64,000 nt of DNA from contig NZ_NEJH01000010.1 of the NCBI RefSeq assembly GCF_002113025.1, positions 124,001 through 188,000 on the forward strand. The letters run 5' to 3'. Within the stretch, counting starts at the first letter, position 1. Every line of letters starts with the position of its first letter. The notes under the pieces were generated by a model, which saw nothing but the letters and a program-made list of their open reading frames with translations, had not been told where the DNA came from and searched no databases. The position numbers were made by a program, and so were the translations under genes. This document shows positions 39,789 to 47,991 of this stretch, in pieces. Origin of the DNA: Pseudomonas sp. B28(2017) (lineage in GTDB: Bacteria; Pseudomonadota; Gammaproteobacteria; Pseudomonadales; Pseudomonadaceae).

Positions 39789-40226
39789 TTATTCCTCGAA
39801 CTTGCCGCCAGCTGCTTCGATAGCCGCACGCGCACCTTTGGTGGCGCCGATTCCCTTGCCGATAGTGACAGCGCGAGTCACTTCACCGGACAGCATGATT
39901 TTCACACGCTGTACGTTGACGTTGATCACGTTGGCATCTTTCAGGGACTGCACGGTGACGATGTCGCCTTCCACTTTAGCCAGCTCGGACAGACGCACTT
40001 CTGCACGGTCCATGGCTTTCAGGGAAACGAAACCGAACTTCGGCAGGCGACGATGCAGCGGCTGTTGACCGCCTTCAAAGCCTGGAGCAATGGTGCCACC
40101 GGAGCGGGAAGTCTGACCTTTGTGACCACGGCCACCAGTCTTACCCAAACCACTACCGATACCACGGCCCGGACGATGCTTTTCGCGACGGGAACCCGGC
40201 GCTGGACTCAGATCATTGAGTTTCAT
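39789..40226 (-). CDS. rplO: 50S ribosomal protein L15
   Basis: L15 is a late-assembling large-subunit protein. The 145-residue protein begins MKLNDLSPAPGSRREKHRPG and has the glycine-rich GRGIGSGLGKTGGRGHKGQ extension that threads into 23S rRNA. It ends GARAAIEAAGGKFEE. It directly abuts secY and follows rpmD by 3 nt. Confidence 0.98.
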   Translation of the reverse strand: MKLNDLSPAPGSRREKHRPGRGIGSGLGKTGGRGHKGQTSRSGGTIAPGFEGGQQPLHRRLPKFGFVSLKAMDRAEVRLSELAKVEGDIVTVQSLKDANVINVNVQRVKIMLSGEVTRAVTIGKGIGATKGARAAIEAAGGKFEE

Positions 40227-40229
40227 CGA

Positions 40230-40406
40230 TTAACCCTCGACACGCAGCATGTAGTAAGCCTTGTTGATCATCCCGCGGTTCTCGGGAGTATCCTGGACTT
40301 CTACAGTGTGACCGATGCGACGCAGACCCAGACCCTTAACGCACAGTTTGTGGTTAGGGATGCGGCCGGTCATGCTTTTGATCAGCGTAACTTTTACGGT
40401 AGCCAT
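40230..40406 (-). CDS. rpmD: 50S ribosomal protein L30
   Basis: A 58-residue large-subunit protein with the ferredoxin-like L30 sequence ([20 protein letters not shown] ... [20 protein letters not shown] ... YMLRVEG). It is packed between rpsE (2 nt) and rplO (3 nt), as in other bacterial spc operons. Confidence 0.97.
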
Positions 40407-40408
40407 GA

Positions 40409-40909
40409 TCAGATGATCTCCTTCACGCTTTTGCCACGTTTGGCGGCAATGGACTCAGGAGACTGCATAGCCTTCAGACCCTTGAAAGTGGCGTGAACCA
40501 CGTTTACCGGGTTAGTCGAGCCATAGCACTTAGCCAGAACGTTTTGAACGCCAGCAACTTCGAGGACGGCACGCATAGCGCCGCCAGCGATGATACCGGT
40601 ACCTTCAGAAGCAGGCTGCATGTACACCTTCGAAGCGCCGTGAGCGGACTTCATTGCGTACTGCAGAGTGGTACCGTTCAGATCAACCTGGATCATGTTG
40701 CGGCGAGCAGCTTCCATTGCCTTCTGGATCGCAGCAGGCACTTCACGCGACTTGCCACGGCCGAAGCCAACACGCCCTTTACCATCACCAACCACGGTCA
40801 ACGCGGTGAAAGTGAAGATACGGCCGCCTTTAACGGTTTTGGCTACGCGGTTAACTTGAACCAGCTTCTCGATGTAGCCTTCGTCGCGCTTTTGGTCGTT
40901 ATTGGACAT
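40409..40909 (-). CDS. rpsE: 30S ribosomal protein S5
   Basis: S5 contributes to decoding accuracy and the mRNA entry helicase activity. The 166-residue protein has the double-stranded-RNA-binding-like N-terminal domain ([39 protein letters not shown]). The C-terminal domain includes [20 protein letters not shown]. Spectinomycin-site residues in the first loop look wild type. It follows rplR by 3 nt. Confidence 0.98.
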
Positions 40910-40912
40910 AAC

Positions 40913-41263
40913 TTAGAACTCCAGCCCAGCTTCACGAGCAGCATCAGCCAGCGCCTTGACGCGGCCGTGGTACTTGAAGCCAGAGCGGTCGAAAGCCACC
41001 TGCGAGACGCCAGCGGCCTTAGCACGCGTAGCGACCAGCTGGCCAACCTTAGTGGCCGCGTCGATGTTGCCGGTGGCACCATCACGCAGTTCTTTATCCA
41101 AAGTCGAGGCGCTTGCCAGGACTTTGTTGCCGTCGGCCGAAATGACCTGGGCGTAGATGTGCTGCGAAGAGCGGAACACGCAGAGACGCACGACTTCGAG
41201 TTCGTGCATTTTCAGGCGTGCTTTGCGAGCGCGACGCAGTCGAGTAACTTTTTTGTCGGTCAT
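40913..41263 (-). CDS. rplR: 50S ribosomal protein L18
   Basis: L18 binds 5S rRNA and helps attach it to the large subunit. The 116-residue protein has a basic N-terminus (MTDKKVTRLRRARKARLKMH), the core RLCVFRSSQHIYAQVISADG and the conserved end FDRSGFKYHGRVKALADAAR. It is 10 nt after rplF and 3 nt before rpsE. Confidence 0.98.
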   Translation of the reverse strand: MTDKKVTRLRRARKARLKMHELEVVRLCVFRSSQHIYAQVISADGNKVLASASTLDKELRDGATGNIDAATKVGQLVATRAKAAGVSQVAFDRSGFKYHGRVKALADAAREAGLEF

Positions 41264-41273
41264 TTGCTATGCC

Positions 41274-41807
41274 CTACTTCTTCTTGGCTTCTTTACGACG
41301 GACGACTTCGTCCGCGTAGCGCACACCTTTGCCTTTGTACGGCTCTGGTGGACGGAAGTCGCGGATCTCGGCGGCCACTTGACCTACCAGCTGCTTGTCG
41401 ATGCCCTTGATCAGGATATCGGTCTGGCTAGGAGTCTCAGCGGTGATGCCTTCCGGCAGTTCGTAATCCACTGGGTGCGAGAAGCCAAGAGCCAGGTTCA
41501 GCACCTGACCTTTTGCTTGCGCCTTGTAACCAACACCGACCAGCTGGAGCTTGCGCTCGAAGCCTTGGCTTACGCCCTGGACCATATTGTTTACCAACGC
41601 ACGAGTGGTACCAGCCATCGCGCGAGTTTGTTGATCGCCATTGCGAGCAGCAAATCGCAGCTCACCAGCTTCTTCAACGACTTCAACGGACGAATGGACG
41701 TTCAGTTCGAGAGTGCCCTTGGCACCCTTCACCGAAAGCTGTTGGCCTGCGAATTTTACTTCGACACCGGCTGGCAGCTTAACGGGGTTCTTAGCGACGC
41801 GAGACAT
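41274..41807 (-). CDS. rplF: 50S ribosomal protein L6
   Basis: L6 lies near the sarcin-ricin loop, where elongation factors bind. The 177-residue protein has the two repeated L6 domains; the second carries the family signature PEPYKGKGVRYADEVVRRKE. It starts MSRVAKNPVKLPAGVEVKFA and lies 12 nt after rpsH. Confidence 0.98.
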   Translation of the reverse strand: MSRVAKNPVKLPAGVEVKFAGQQLSVKGAKGTLELNVHSSVEVVEEAGELRFAARNGDQQTRAMAGTTRALVNNMVQGVSQGFERKLQLVGVGYKAQAKGQVLNLALGFSHPVDYELPEGITAETPSQTDILIKGIDKQLVGQVAAEIRDFRPPEPYKGKGVRYADEVVRRKEAKKK

Positions 41808-41819
41808 GCTTATCCCCCC

Positions 41820-42212
41820 TTAGAACACAGTGCAAAGAACTTCGCCGCCGACACCGGCAGCGCGCGCAGCACGATCAGTCATCACACCCTTGTTGGTGGA
41901 GACGATAGACACGCCGAGACCGCCACGAACTTTTGGCAGATCATCGACGGACTTGTACTGACGCAGGCCTGGACGGCTAACGCGCTTCACTTCTTCGATA
42001 ACCGGACGGCCTTCGAAGTACTTCAGCTCGATGGACAGCAGAGGTTTGATTTCGCTGCTGATCTGATAACCCGCAATGTAACCTTCGTCCTTCAGGACTT
42101 TGGCAACAGCCACCTTCAACGTGGAAGATGGCATGCTTACGACGGACTTTTCAGCCATCTGGGCATTACGGATACGAGTTAGCATGTCCGCTAACGGGTC
42201 CTGCATACTCAT
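41820..42212 (-). CDS. rpsH: 30S ribosomal protein S8
   Basis: S8 binds helix 21 of 16S rRNA and in E. coli represses the spc operon at an RNA site near rplE. The 130-residue protein starts MSMQDPLADMLTRIRNAQMA and ends with the signature STNKGVMTDRAARAAGVGGE. TAGGAG precedes the ATG. Unusually, 210 nt separate it from rpsN. That gap contains a promoter with a 17-bp spacer and several hairpins, so rpsH can head its own transcript. Confidence 0.98.
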   Translation of the reverse strand: MSMQDPLADMLTRIRNAQMAEKSVVSMPSSTLKVAVAKVLKDEGYIAGYQISSEIKPLLSIELKYFEGRPVIEEVKRVSRPGLRQYKSVDDLPKVRGGLGVSIVSTNKGVMTDRAARAAGVGGEVLCTVF

Positions 42213-42232
42213 GGGCTAGACGCTCCTAATAC

Positions 42233-42254
42233 AAAAAAATTAGCCTTGCGGCTA
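42233..42254 (-). terminator. weak terminator/attenuator-like hairpin in the rpsH leader
   Basis: On the minus strand TAGCC-GCAA-GGCTA (42254 to 42241) is followed by A and seven Ts (42239-42233), about 20-40 nt before the rpsH start. The stem is only 5 bp, so any termination would be partial or conditional. Confidence 0.45.
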
Positions 42255-42311
42255 TTACGTGTCGCCGAGAATCTCCGGGCGTTAAAAAACACGGGCTCAG
42301 GCGAGCCGGGT

Positions 42312-42340
42312 ATTCTAGACACACCCCAGAAATGAATCAA
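42312..42340 (-). promoter_or_regulatory. sigma70 promoter upstream of rpsH inside the spc operon
   Basis: On the minus strand TTGATT (42335-42340) and TAGAAT (42312-42317) are separated by exactly 17 bp. The predicted start is near 42305, giving a leader of about 93 nt. The -35 overlaps the 3' arm of the hairpin at 42336-42359. Confidence 0.75.
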
Positions 42341-42359
42341 GCCCCAAAAGGGGCTTGAT
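42336..42359 (-). terminator. strong hairpin after rpsN
   Basis: A perfect 10-bp stem (ATCAAGCCCC at 42336-42345 with GGGGCTTGAT at 42350-42359) has an AAAA loop (TTTT on the minus strand). The downstream flank TTCATTTC is only moderately T-rich. Another stem, CAGGATC/GATCCTG, lies at 42383-42400. Confidence 0.55.
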
Positions 42360-42422
42360 CCAGATTCAAGGCCACCGATGGTCAGGATCTTGCGATCCTG
42401 GACACCGAGACTTTGACAGTAC

Positions 42423-42728
42423 TTACCAGCTGGCTTTAACCAGACCCGGTACGTCACCACGCATGGCAGCTTCACGCAGCTTGTTACGGCCGAGGCCGAA
42501 CTTGCGGTAAACGCCGTGTGGACGACCGGTCAGGCGGCAGCGGTTACGCATGCGCGAAGCGCTTGCGTCACGTGGCTGCTTCTGCAGAGCAACTGTAGCT
42601 TCCCAACGCGCTTCTGGACTTGCGTTCAGATCAACGATGATAGCTTTCAGTGCTGCACGCTTCTTGGCGTACTTGGCAACCGTGAGCTGACGCTTCAGCT
42701 CGCGGTTTTTCATGCTCATCTTGGCCAT
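42423..42728 (-). CDS. rpsN: 30S ribosomal protein S14
   Basis: S14 is in the head of the small subunit. The 101-residue protein is the long zinc-free form: MAKMSMKNRELKRQLTVAKY and the signature RNRCRLTGRPHGVYRKFGLG, without the CxxC pairs of the short form. The start at 42728 is chosen by homology; the frame is open 66 nt further up into rplE. It lies 13 nt after rplE and is followed by the unusual 210-nt gap before rpsH. Confidence 0.97.
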   Translation of the reverse strand: MAKMSMKNRELKRQLTVAKYAKKRAALKAIIVDLNASPEARWEATVALQKQPRDASASRMRNRCRLTGRPHGVYRKFGLGRNKLREAAMRGDVPGLVKASW

Positions 42729-42741
42729 GGTCCTACTCCAA

Positions 42742-43281
42742 TCAGTTGCGGAACGGGAATTTGAATGCACGCAGCAGAGCGCGGCCTTCATCATCGTTCT
42801 TGGCAGTGGTGGTCAGGGTGATGTCCAGACCGCGGAGAGCATCGATCTTGTCGTAGTCGATTTCAGGGAAAATGATCTGCTCTTTCACGCCCATGCTGTA
42901 GTTGCCACGACCATCGAAGGACTTGGCATTCAGGCCGCGGAAGTCGCGAACCCGAGGCAGGGAGATCGACAGCAGACGATCCAGGAACTCGTACATACGC
43001 TCACGGCGCAGGGTCACTTTGACGCCGATCGGCCAACCTTCACGGACTTTAAAGCCTGCGATGGATTTGCGAGCGTAGGTCACAACGACTTTCTGGCCGG
43101 TGATCTTTTCCAGGTCAGCAACAGCGTGCTCGATGACTTTTTTGTCGCCGATCGCTTCGCCAAGACCCATGTTCAGGGTGATTTTGGTAACGCGCGGAAC
43201 TTCCATCACGTTCGAAAGCTTAAGTTCTTCCTTAAGTTTCGGTGCGATTTCCTTCCGGTAAATCTCTTTTAGTCGTGCCAT
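42742..43281 (-). CDS. rplE: 50S ribosomal protein L5
   Basis: L5 binds 5S rRNA and bridges to S13. The 179-residue protein begins MARLKEIYRKEIAPKLKEEL and has the motif VPRVTKITLNMGLGEAIGDK. It ends with ITLTTTAKNDDEGRALLRAF. In E. coli the S8-repressor site lies near the start of this gene's mRNA; I did not attempt to fold it here. It lies 20 nt after rplX. Confidence 0.98.
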   Translation of the reverse strand: MARLKEIYRKEIAPKLKEELKLSNVMEVPRVTKITLNMGLGEAIGDKKVIEHAVADLEKITGQKVVVTYARKSIAGFKVREGWPIGVKVTLRRERMYEFLDRLLSISLPRVRDFRGLNAKSFDGRGNYSMGVKEQIIFPEIDYDKIDALRGLDITLTTTAKNDDEGRALLRAFKFPFRN

Positions 43282-43301
43282 GGTCTTCTACCTAGCAGTG
43301 T

Positions 43302-43616
43302 TCAAGCATCAACCGCTTTTTGGGTCGACTTGAAGACACGAATTTTCTTACCGTCTTCTACTTTGAAACCAACGCGGTCAGCCTTGTTGGTTTCGCCGTT
43401 GAAGATGGCGACGTTGGAAGCGTGCAGTGGCGCTTCTTTCTCGACGATACCGCCCTGTACGCCCGACATCGGGTTAGGCTTGGTATGGCGCTTGACCAGG
43501 TTCAGACCACCAACAACCAGACGGTTGTCAGCAAGAACCTTCAGCACCTTACCGCGCTTACCTTTGTCTTTGCCGGCGATCACGATGATCTCGTCATCAC
43601 GACGAATCTTTTGCAT
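43302..43616 (-). CDS. rplX: 50S ribosomal protein L24
   Basis: L24 is an assembly initiator of the large subunit. The 104-residue protein has a KOW motif near the N-terminus (DDEIIVIAGKDKGKRGKVLK) followed by GGLNLVKRHTKPNPMSGVQG. It lies 11 nt after rplN and 20 nt before rplE. Confidence 0.98.
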   Translation of the reverse strand: MQKIRRDDEIIVIAGKDKGKRGKVLKVLADNRLVVGGLNLVKRHTKPNPMSGVQGGIVEKEAPLHASNVAIFNGETNKADRVGFKVEDGKKIRVFKSTQKAVDA

Positions 43617-43627
43617 GTCGGATCTCC

Positions 43628-43996
43628 TTACAGCACTTCTGGGGCGAGCGAGACGATCTTCATGAACTTCTCAGTACGAAGCTCACGGGTCACTGGCCCA
43701 AAGATACGGGTGCCGATCGGCTCTTGCTTGTTGTTCAACAGAACAGCAGCGTTGCCATCAAAGCGGATAATGGAGCCATCAGCACGACGTACGCCGTGAC
43801 GAGTGCGGACTACAACAGCAGTCATCACTTGGCCTTTTTTCACTTTACCGCGAGGAATTGCTTCCTTGACGGTAACCTTGATGATGTCACCGATACCAGC
43901 GTAACGACGATGGGAGCCACCCAGCACCTTGATGCACATAACGCGGCGAGCGCCGCTGTTATCGGCCACATCGAGCATGGATTGAGTCTGAATCAT
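43628..43996 (-). CDS. rplN: 50S ribosomal protein L14
   Basis: L14 forms an intersubunit bridge and binds the silencing factor RsfS. The 122-residue protein starts MIQTQSMLDVADNSGARRVM and carries the signature DGSIIRFDGNAAVLLNN. It is the first spc-type gene. Only 23 nt separate it from rpsQ, so no independent spc promoter of the E. coli kind fits there and S10-spc probably form one unit. Confidence 0.98.
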   Translation of the reverse strand: MIQTQSMLDVADNSGARRVMCIKVLGGSHRRYAGIGDIIKVTVKEAIPRGKVKKGQVMTAVVVRTRHGVRRADGSIIRFDGNAAVLLNNKQEPIGTRIFGPVTRELRTEKFMKIVSLAPEVL

Positions 43997-44019
43997 ATAA
44001 TTTCTCCGACCCCTAGTCC

Positions 44020-44286
44020 TTAGACTTCCACAGCGCGTTCGAGAACATCAACCAGCGCCCAAGACTTGGTCTTGGCCAAAGGACGAGTTTCACGAATAGT
44101 GACTTTGTCGCCGATGTGGCACTGATTGGTTTCGTCGTGCGCGTGCAGCTTAGTCGAACGCTTAACGTATTTACCGTAGATCGGGTGCTTAACGCGACGC
44201 TCGATCAGAACGGTGATGGTTTTGTCCATCTTGTCGCTGACAACACGGCCAGTCAGCGTACGGACAGTCTTTTCGGCTTCAGCCAT
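44020..44286 (-). CDS. rpsQ: 30S ribosomal protein S17
   Basis: S17 is a primary 16S-binding OB-fold protein. The 88-residue protein has GRVVSDKMDKTITVLIERRV and the signature GDKVTIRETRPLAKTKSWAL. It is 2 nt from rpmC and is the last S10-type gene. Confidence 0.98.
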   Translation of the reverse strand: MAEAEKTVRTLTGRVVSDKMDKTITVLIERRVKHPIYGKYVKRSTKLHAHDETNQCHIGDKVTIRETRPLAKTKSWALVDVLERAVEV

Positions 44287-44288
44287 GA

Positions 44289-44480
44289 TTACTTACCTGC
44301 CTGCTGGTTGAGCACAGTCTTCACGCGAGCGATGTCACGCTTAACTTGCGAGAGCAGATGAGACTGCCCCAACTGGCCAGTTGCTTTCTGCATACGCAGA
44401 TTGAACTGGTCGCGCAGCAAGCCGAGCAGTTGCTCGTTCAGCTGCTGTGCGGATTTTTCACGAAGTTCATTCGCTTTCAT
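44289..44480 (-). CDS. rpmC: 50S ribosomal protein L29
   Basis: L29 lies at the polypeptide exit and helps form the docking site for trigger factor and SRP. The 63-residue two-helix protein begins [20 protein letters not shown]. Its ATG shares one base with the rplP stop (TGATG); a GTG one codon earlier is possible but less likely. Confidence 0.97.
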
Positions 44481-44893
44481 CACATCACCGTCCGTTTAAC
44501 AAAGGAGGTGGCGAGCGGCAGCTTTGCAGCAGCCAGGGCGAAAGCCTCACGCGCCAGCTCTTCAGAAACACCCTCGATTTCATACAGGACTTTGCCTGGC
44601 TGAATCTGGGCAACCCAGTATTCGACGTTACCCTTACCTTTACCCATCCGAACTTCGAGTGGCTTTTTGGAAATAGGCTTGTCCGGGAATACACGGATCC
44701 AGATCTTGCCGCCACGTTTTACGTGACGGGTCAGAGCACGACGCGCCGACTCGATCTGACGAGCGGTGAGACGACCGCGAGCAACAGACTTCAGCGCGAA
44801 CTCGCCGAAGCTGACCTTGCTACCGCGCAGCGCCAGACCACGGTTGTGGCCGGTCATCTGCTTGCGGAACTTCGTACGCTTTGGTTGCAACAT
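44480..44893 (-). CDS. rplP: 50S ribosomal protein L16
   Basis: L16 organises the A-site tRNA elbow region of the large subunit. The 137-residue protein begins [20 protein letters not shown] and contains the site of arginine hydroxylation known from E. coli (near [20 protein letters not shown]). It ends VKRTVM, with its stop overlapping rpmC. Confidence 0.98.
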
Positions 44894-44905
44894 TTTGCGT
44901 ACCCC

Positions 44906-45592
44906 TTACTTAGCAGCTTTTTTACGAGGCGCTGGTGCTTGTGGTTTCAGTTCTTCTTGGCGACCACCAATTACTTCGCCCTTGAAGATCCAAACCTTCA
45001 CACCGATCACACCGTAGGTGGTGTGAGCTTCGTAGGTGGCATAGTCGATATCGGCACGCAGGGTGTGCAGTGGCACACGACCTTCGCGATACCATTCAGT
45101 ACGTGCGATTTCAGCACCGCCGAGACGACCGCTCACTTGGATTTTGATGCCTTTGGCACCAATGCGCATGGCGTTCTGTACAGCGCGCTTCATGGCGCGA
45201 CGGAACATTACGCGACGCTCCAGCTGCTGAGCTACGCTCTGCGCAACCAGCATACCGTCGAGCTCCGGCTTGCGGATCTCTTCGATATTGATGTGCACAG
45301 GCACACCCATTTGCTTGGTCAGGTCCTGGCGCAGTTTCTCAACATCTTCACCTTTCTTCCCGATAACGATACCTGGACGAGCGGTGTGGATGGTGATGCG
45401 TGCAGTTTGGGCCGGACGATGGATATCGATACGGCTTACGGACGCGCTTTTTAGTTTGTCTTGGAGATACTCACGCACATTCAGATCTGCGAGCAAATAG
45501 TCCGCATAAGTCCGACCGTCTGCGTACCAGACGGAGGTGTGCTCCTTGACGATTCCCAGGCGAATGCCAATGGGATGTACTTTCTGACCCAT
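44906..45592 (-). CDS. rpsC: 30S ribosomal protein S3
   Basis: S3 is part of the mRNA entry channel. The 228-residue protein starts MGQKVHPIGIRLGIVKEHTS and has a KH type 2 domain (RPGIVIGKKGEDVEKLRQDL). The C-terminal domain includes GRLGGAEIARTEWYREGRVP. The start at 45592 follows from homology; the open frame upstream runs into rplV. It lies 13 nt after rplV. Confidence 0.98.
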   Translation of the reverse strand: MGQKVHPIGIRLGIVKEHTSVWYADGRTYADYLLADLNVREYLQDKLKSASVSRIDIHRPAQTARITIHTARPGIVIGKKGEDVEKLRQDLTKQMGVPVHINIEEIRKPELDGMLVAQSVAQQLERRVMFRRAMKRAVQNAMRIGAKGIKIQVSGRLGGAEIARTEWYREGRVPLHTLRADIDYATYEAHTTYGVIGVKVWIFKGEVIGGRQEELKPQAPAPRKKAAK

Positions 45593-45605
45593 CTCTTCGA
45601 CTCCG

Positions 45606-45938
45606 TTACTTGTCAGCAACCTTGACAGTGATATGGCAAGACCGCTTGACGATGCGATCAGCACGGCCCTTGGCACGCGGCATGATGCGCTTCAGCGAAC
45701 GCCCTTCGTTGACGAAAACGGTGCTGACCTTCAGGTCATCAACGTCTGCGCCTTCGTTATGCTCGGCGTTGGCTACGGCCGACTCCAGCACTTTCTTCAT
45801 GATCTCGGCGGCTTTCTTACTGCTGAAAGCCAACAGGTTGAGCGCTTCGCCCACCTTCTTCCCGCGGATCTGGTCGGCGACCAAGCGGGCTTTCTGGGCG
45901 GAGATTCGAGCGCCCGACAACTTAGCGGCTACTTCCAT
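45606..45938 (-). CDS. rplV: 50S ribosomal protein L22
   Basis: L22 lines the exit tunnel; its extended beta hairpin forms part of the constriction and of macrolide resistance sites. The 110-residue protein starts [20 protein letters not shown], with the hairpin tip around [20 protein letters not shown], apparently unaltered. It is 11 nt after rpsS. Confidence 0.98.
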
Positions 45939-45949
45939 TTCCTAACCCC

Positions 45950-46225
45950 TTAACGCTTGGCTTTCTTGTCTGCCACGTGCCCGCGATAAGTGCGGGTACC
46001 GGCGAACTCGCCCAGTTTGTGGCCGACCATGTCTTCGTTCACGAGAACTGGGACGTGCTGACGACCGTTGTGTACTGCAATGGTCAGACCGACCATTTGT
46101 GGCAGGATCATCGAACGGCGCGACCAGGTTTTCACTGGTTTGCGATCGTTCTTTTCCGCCGCCACTTCGATCTTCTTCAGTAGGTGAAGATCGATAAAAG
46201 GACCTTTTTTCAGAGAACGTGGCAC
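45950..46225 (-). CDS. rpsS: 30S ribosomal protein S19
   Basis: S19 forms a complex with S13 in the head of the small subunit. The 91-residue protein starts MPRSLKKGPFIDLHLLKKIE and carries the signature VGHKLGEFAGTRTYRGHVAD. It is 16 nt after rplB. Confidence 0.98.
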   Translation of the reverse strand: MPRSLKKGPFIDLHLLKKIEVAAEKNDRKPVKTWSRRSMILPQMVGLTIAVHNGRQHVPVLVNEDMVGHKLGEFAGTRTYRGHVADKKAKR

Positions 46226-46241
46226 TGTCGTATCCCTCTAT

Positions 46242-47066
46242 TTACTTGCGACGACGGACGATCATTTTGTCGGTACGCTTATTACCACGAGTCTTCGCGC
46301 CCTTAGTCGGGAAGCCCCATGGCGATACCGGATGACGACCACCAGAGGTACGACCTTCACCACCACCATGTGGGTGGTCAACCGGGTTCATGGCAACACC
46401 ACGAACGGTTGGGCGAACGCCACGCCAGCGTTTGGCACCAGCTTTACCCAGCGAACGCAGGCTGTGCTCGGAGTTCGAGACTTCGCCCAGGGTCGCACGG
46501 CATTCAGCCAGCACTTTACGCATTTCACCGGAACGCAGACGCAGGGTAACGTACACACCTTCACGAGCGATCAGCTGAGCCGAAGCACCAGCGGAACGAG
46601 CGATCTGTGCGCCTTTGCCTGGCTTCAGTTCGATGCCGTGTACGGTAGAACCGACTGGAATGTTGCGCAGTTGCAGAGCGTTGCCCGGCTTGATTGGAGC
46701 CAGAGCACCTGCGATCAGCTGATCGCCAGCACTCACGCCTTTAGGGGCGATGATGTAGCGGCGCTCGCCGTCTGCGTAGCAGAGCAGTGCGATGTGAGCA
46801 GTACGGTTTGGATCGTATTCGATACGCTCGACAGTGGCGACGATGCCATCTTTGTCGTTGCGACGAAAATCGACCATACGGTAATGCTGCTTATGACCAC
46901 CACCGATGTGACGAGTGGTAATACGGCCATTGTTGTTACGACCACCAGACTTCGATTTCTTCTCGAGCAGCGGTGCGTGAGGAGCGCCTTTATGCAGCTC
47001 CTGGTTGACCACCTTGACCACAAAACGGCGGCCAGGGGAAGTCGGTTTGCATTTAACGATTGCCAT
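46242..47066 (-). CDS. rplB: 50S ribosomal protein L2
   Basis: L2 is needed for subunit joining and peptidyl transferase activity. The 274-residue protein starts MAIVKCKPTSPGRRFVVKVV. It has the OB and SH3-like domains and the conserved C-terminal loop MNPVDHPHGGGEGRTSGGRH, including the critical histidine. It is 14 nt after rplW. Confidence 0.98.
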   Translation of the reverse strand: MAIVKCKPTSPGRRFVVKVVNQELHKGAPHAPLLEKKSKSGGRNNNGRITTRHIGGGHKQHYRMVDFRRNDKDGIVATVERIEYDPNRTAHIALLCYADGERRYIIAPKGVSAGDQLIAGALAPIKPGNALQLRNIPVGSTVHGIELKPGKGAQIARSAGASAQLIAREGVYVTLRLRSGEMRKVLAECRATLGEVSNSEHSLRSLGKAGAKRWRGVRPTVRGVAMNPVDHPHGGGEGRTSGGRHPVSPWGFPTKGAKTRGNKRTDKMIVRRRK

Positions 47067-47080
47067 GATGCACCCCTTCC

Positions 47081-47380
47081 TTACTCAGCACTGCTGCTGA
47101 AATCGAGATCTTGGCCTGGCTGAAGGGAGATAACTGCCTTCTTCCAGTCATTACGCTTGCCCAGACCGCGAGCAGTGCGCTTGCTCTTACCCAGAACATT
47201 CAGGGTAGTAACACGCTCTACTTTCACGCTGAACAGGCTTTCGACGGCCTTCTTGATTTCCAGCTTGGTTGCATCAGTCGCAACCTTGAAAACGAACTGA
47301 CCTTTCTTGTCCGCCAGAACCGTAGCCTTCTCGGAAACGTGCGGGCCAAGCAGAACTTTAAATACGCGTTCCTGGTTCAT
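47081..47380 (-). CDS. rplW: 50S ribosomal protein L23
   Basis: L23 is at the tunnel exit and docks trigger factor and SRP. The 99-residue protein has the core [20 protein letters not shown] and the rRNA-contacting loop [20 protein letters not shown]. It overlaps rplD by 4 nt, so it is translationally coupled to it. Confidence 0.98.
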
Positions 47381-47979
47381 CCCAGCAGCTCCTCGAATTT
47401 CTTCACGGCCGACACGGTGATCAACACCTTGTCGTATGCGATCAGACTAACTGGATCGGAACCTTGCACATCACGTACATCAACGTGCGGCAGGTTGCGA
47501 GCAGCCAGGTACAGGTTCTGATCAACAGCGTCCGACACGATCAGAACGTCGGTCAGGCTCATGCTGTTCAGCTTGCCCAGCAGGTCTTTGGTTTTCGGCG
47601 TTTCAACGGCGAAGTCCTGAACCACGACCAGGCGATCAGTACGCACCAGCTCAGCAAGGATGGAACGCATTGCTGCGCGATACATCTTCTTGTTCAGCTT
47701 CTGGGAGTGATCCTGAGGACGAGCTGCGAAAGTGGTGCCGCCGCCACGCCAGATTGGGCTACGGATAGTACCGGCACGAGCACGGCCAGTACCTTTCTGA
47801 CGCCACGGGCGCTTACCACCGCCGGAAACGTCGGAACGGGTCTTTTGCTGCTTGCTACCTTGACGGCCGCCAGCCATGTAGGCCACGACTGCTTGGTGAA
47901 CCAGCGTCTCGTTGAATTCGCCGCCAAATGTCAGTTCGGAAACTTCGATCGCTTGAGCGTCATTTACATTTAATTGCAT
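47377..47979 (-). CDS. rplD: 50S ribosomal protein L4
   Basis: L4 reaches into the exit tunnel; in E. coli it also represses the S10 operon by attenuation. The 200-residue protein starts [20 protein letters not shown] and has the tunnel loop [20 protein letters not shown]. The S10 leader here is only about 55 nt, so the long E. coli-type L4 target is absent. It overlaps rplW by 4 nt. Confidence 0.98.
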
Positions 47980-47991
47980 GTCAGCTTCCCC

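Noticed and set aside
38325..40496. A 723-codon plus-strand frame across rpmJ, secY, rplO and rpmD
   Set aside because: Antisense to four ribosomal/secretion genes; no recognisable protein.
42209..42475. An 88-codon minus-strand frame in the rpsN-rpsH gap
   Set aside because: It covers the promoter and hairpins, begins inside rpsN, and shows no protein-like conservation.
43997..44019. A separate spc promoter between rpsQ and rplN, as in E. coli
   Set aside because: Only 23 nt separate the genes; no -35/-10 pair fits there.
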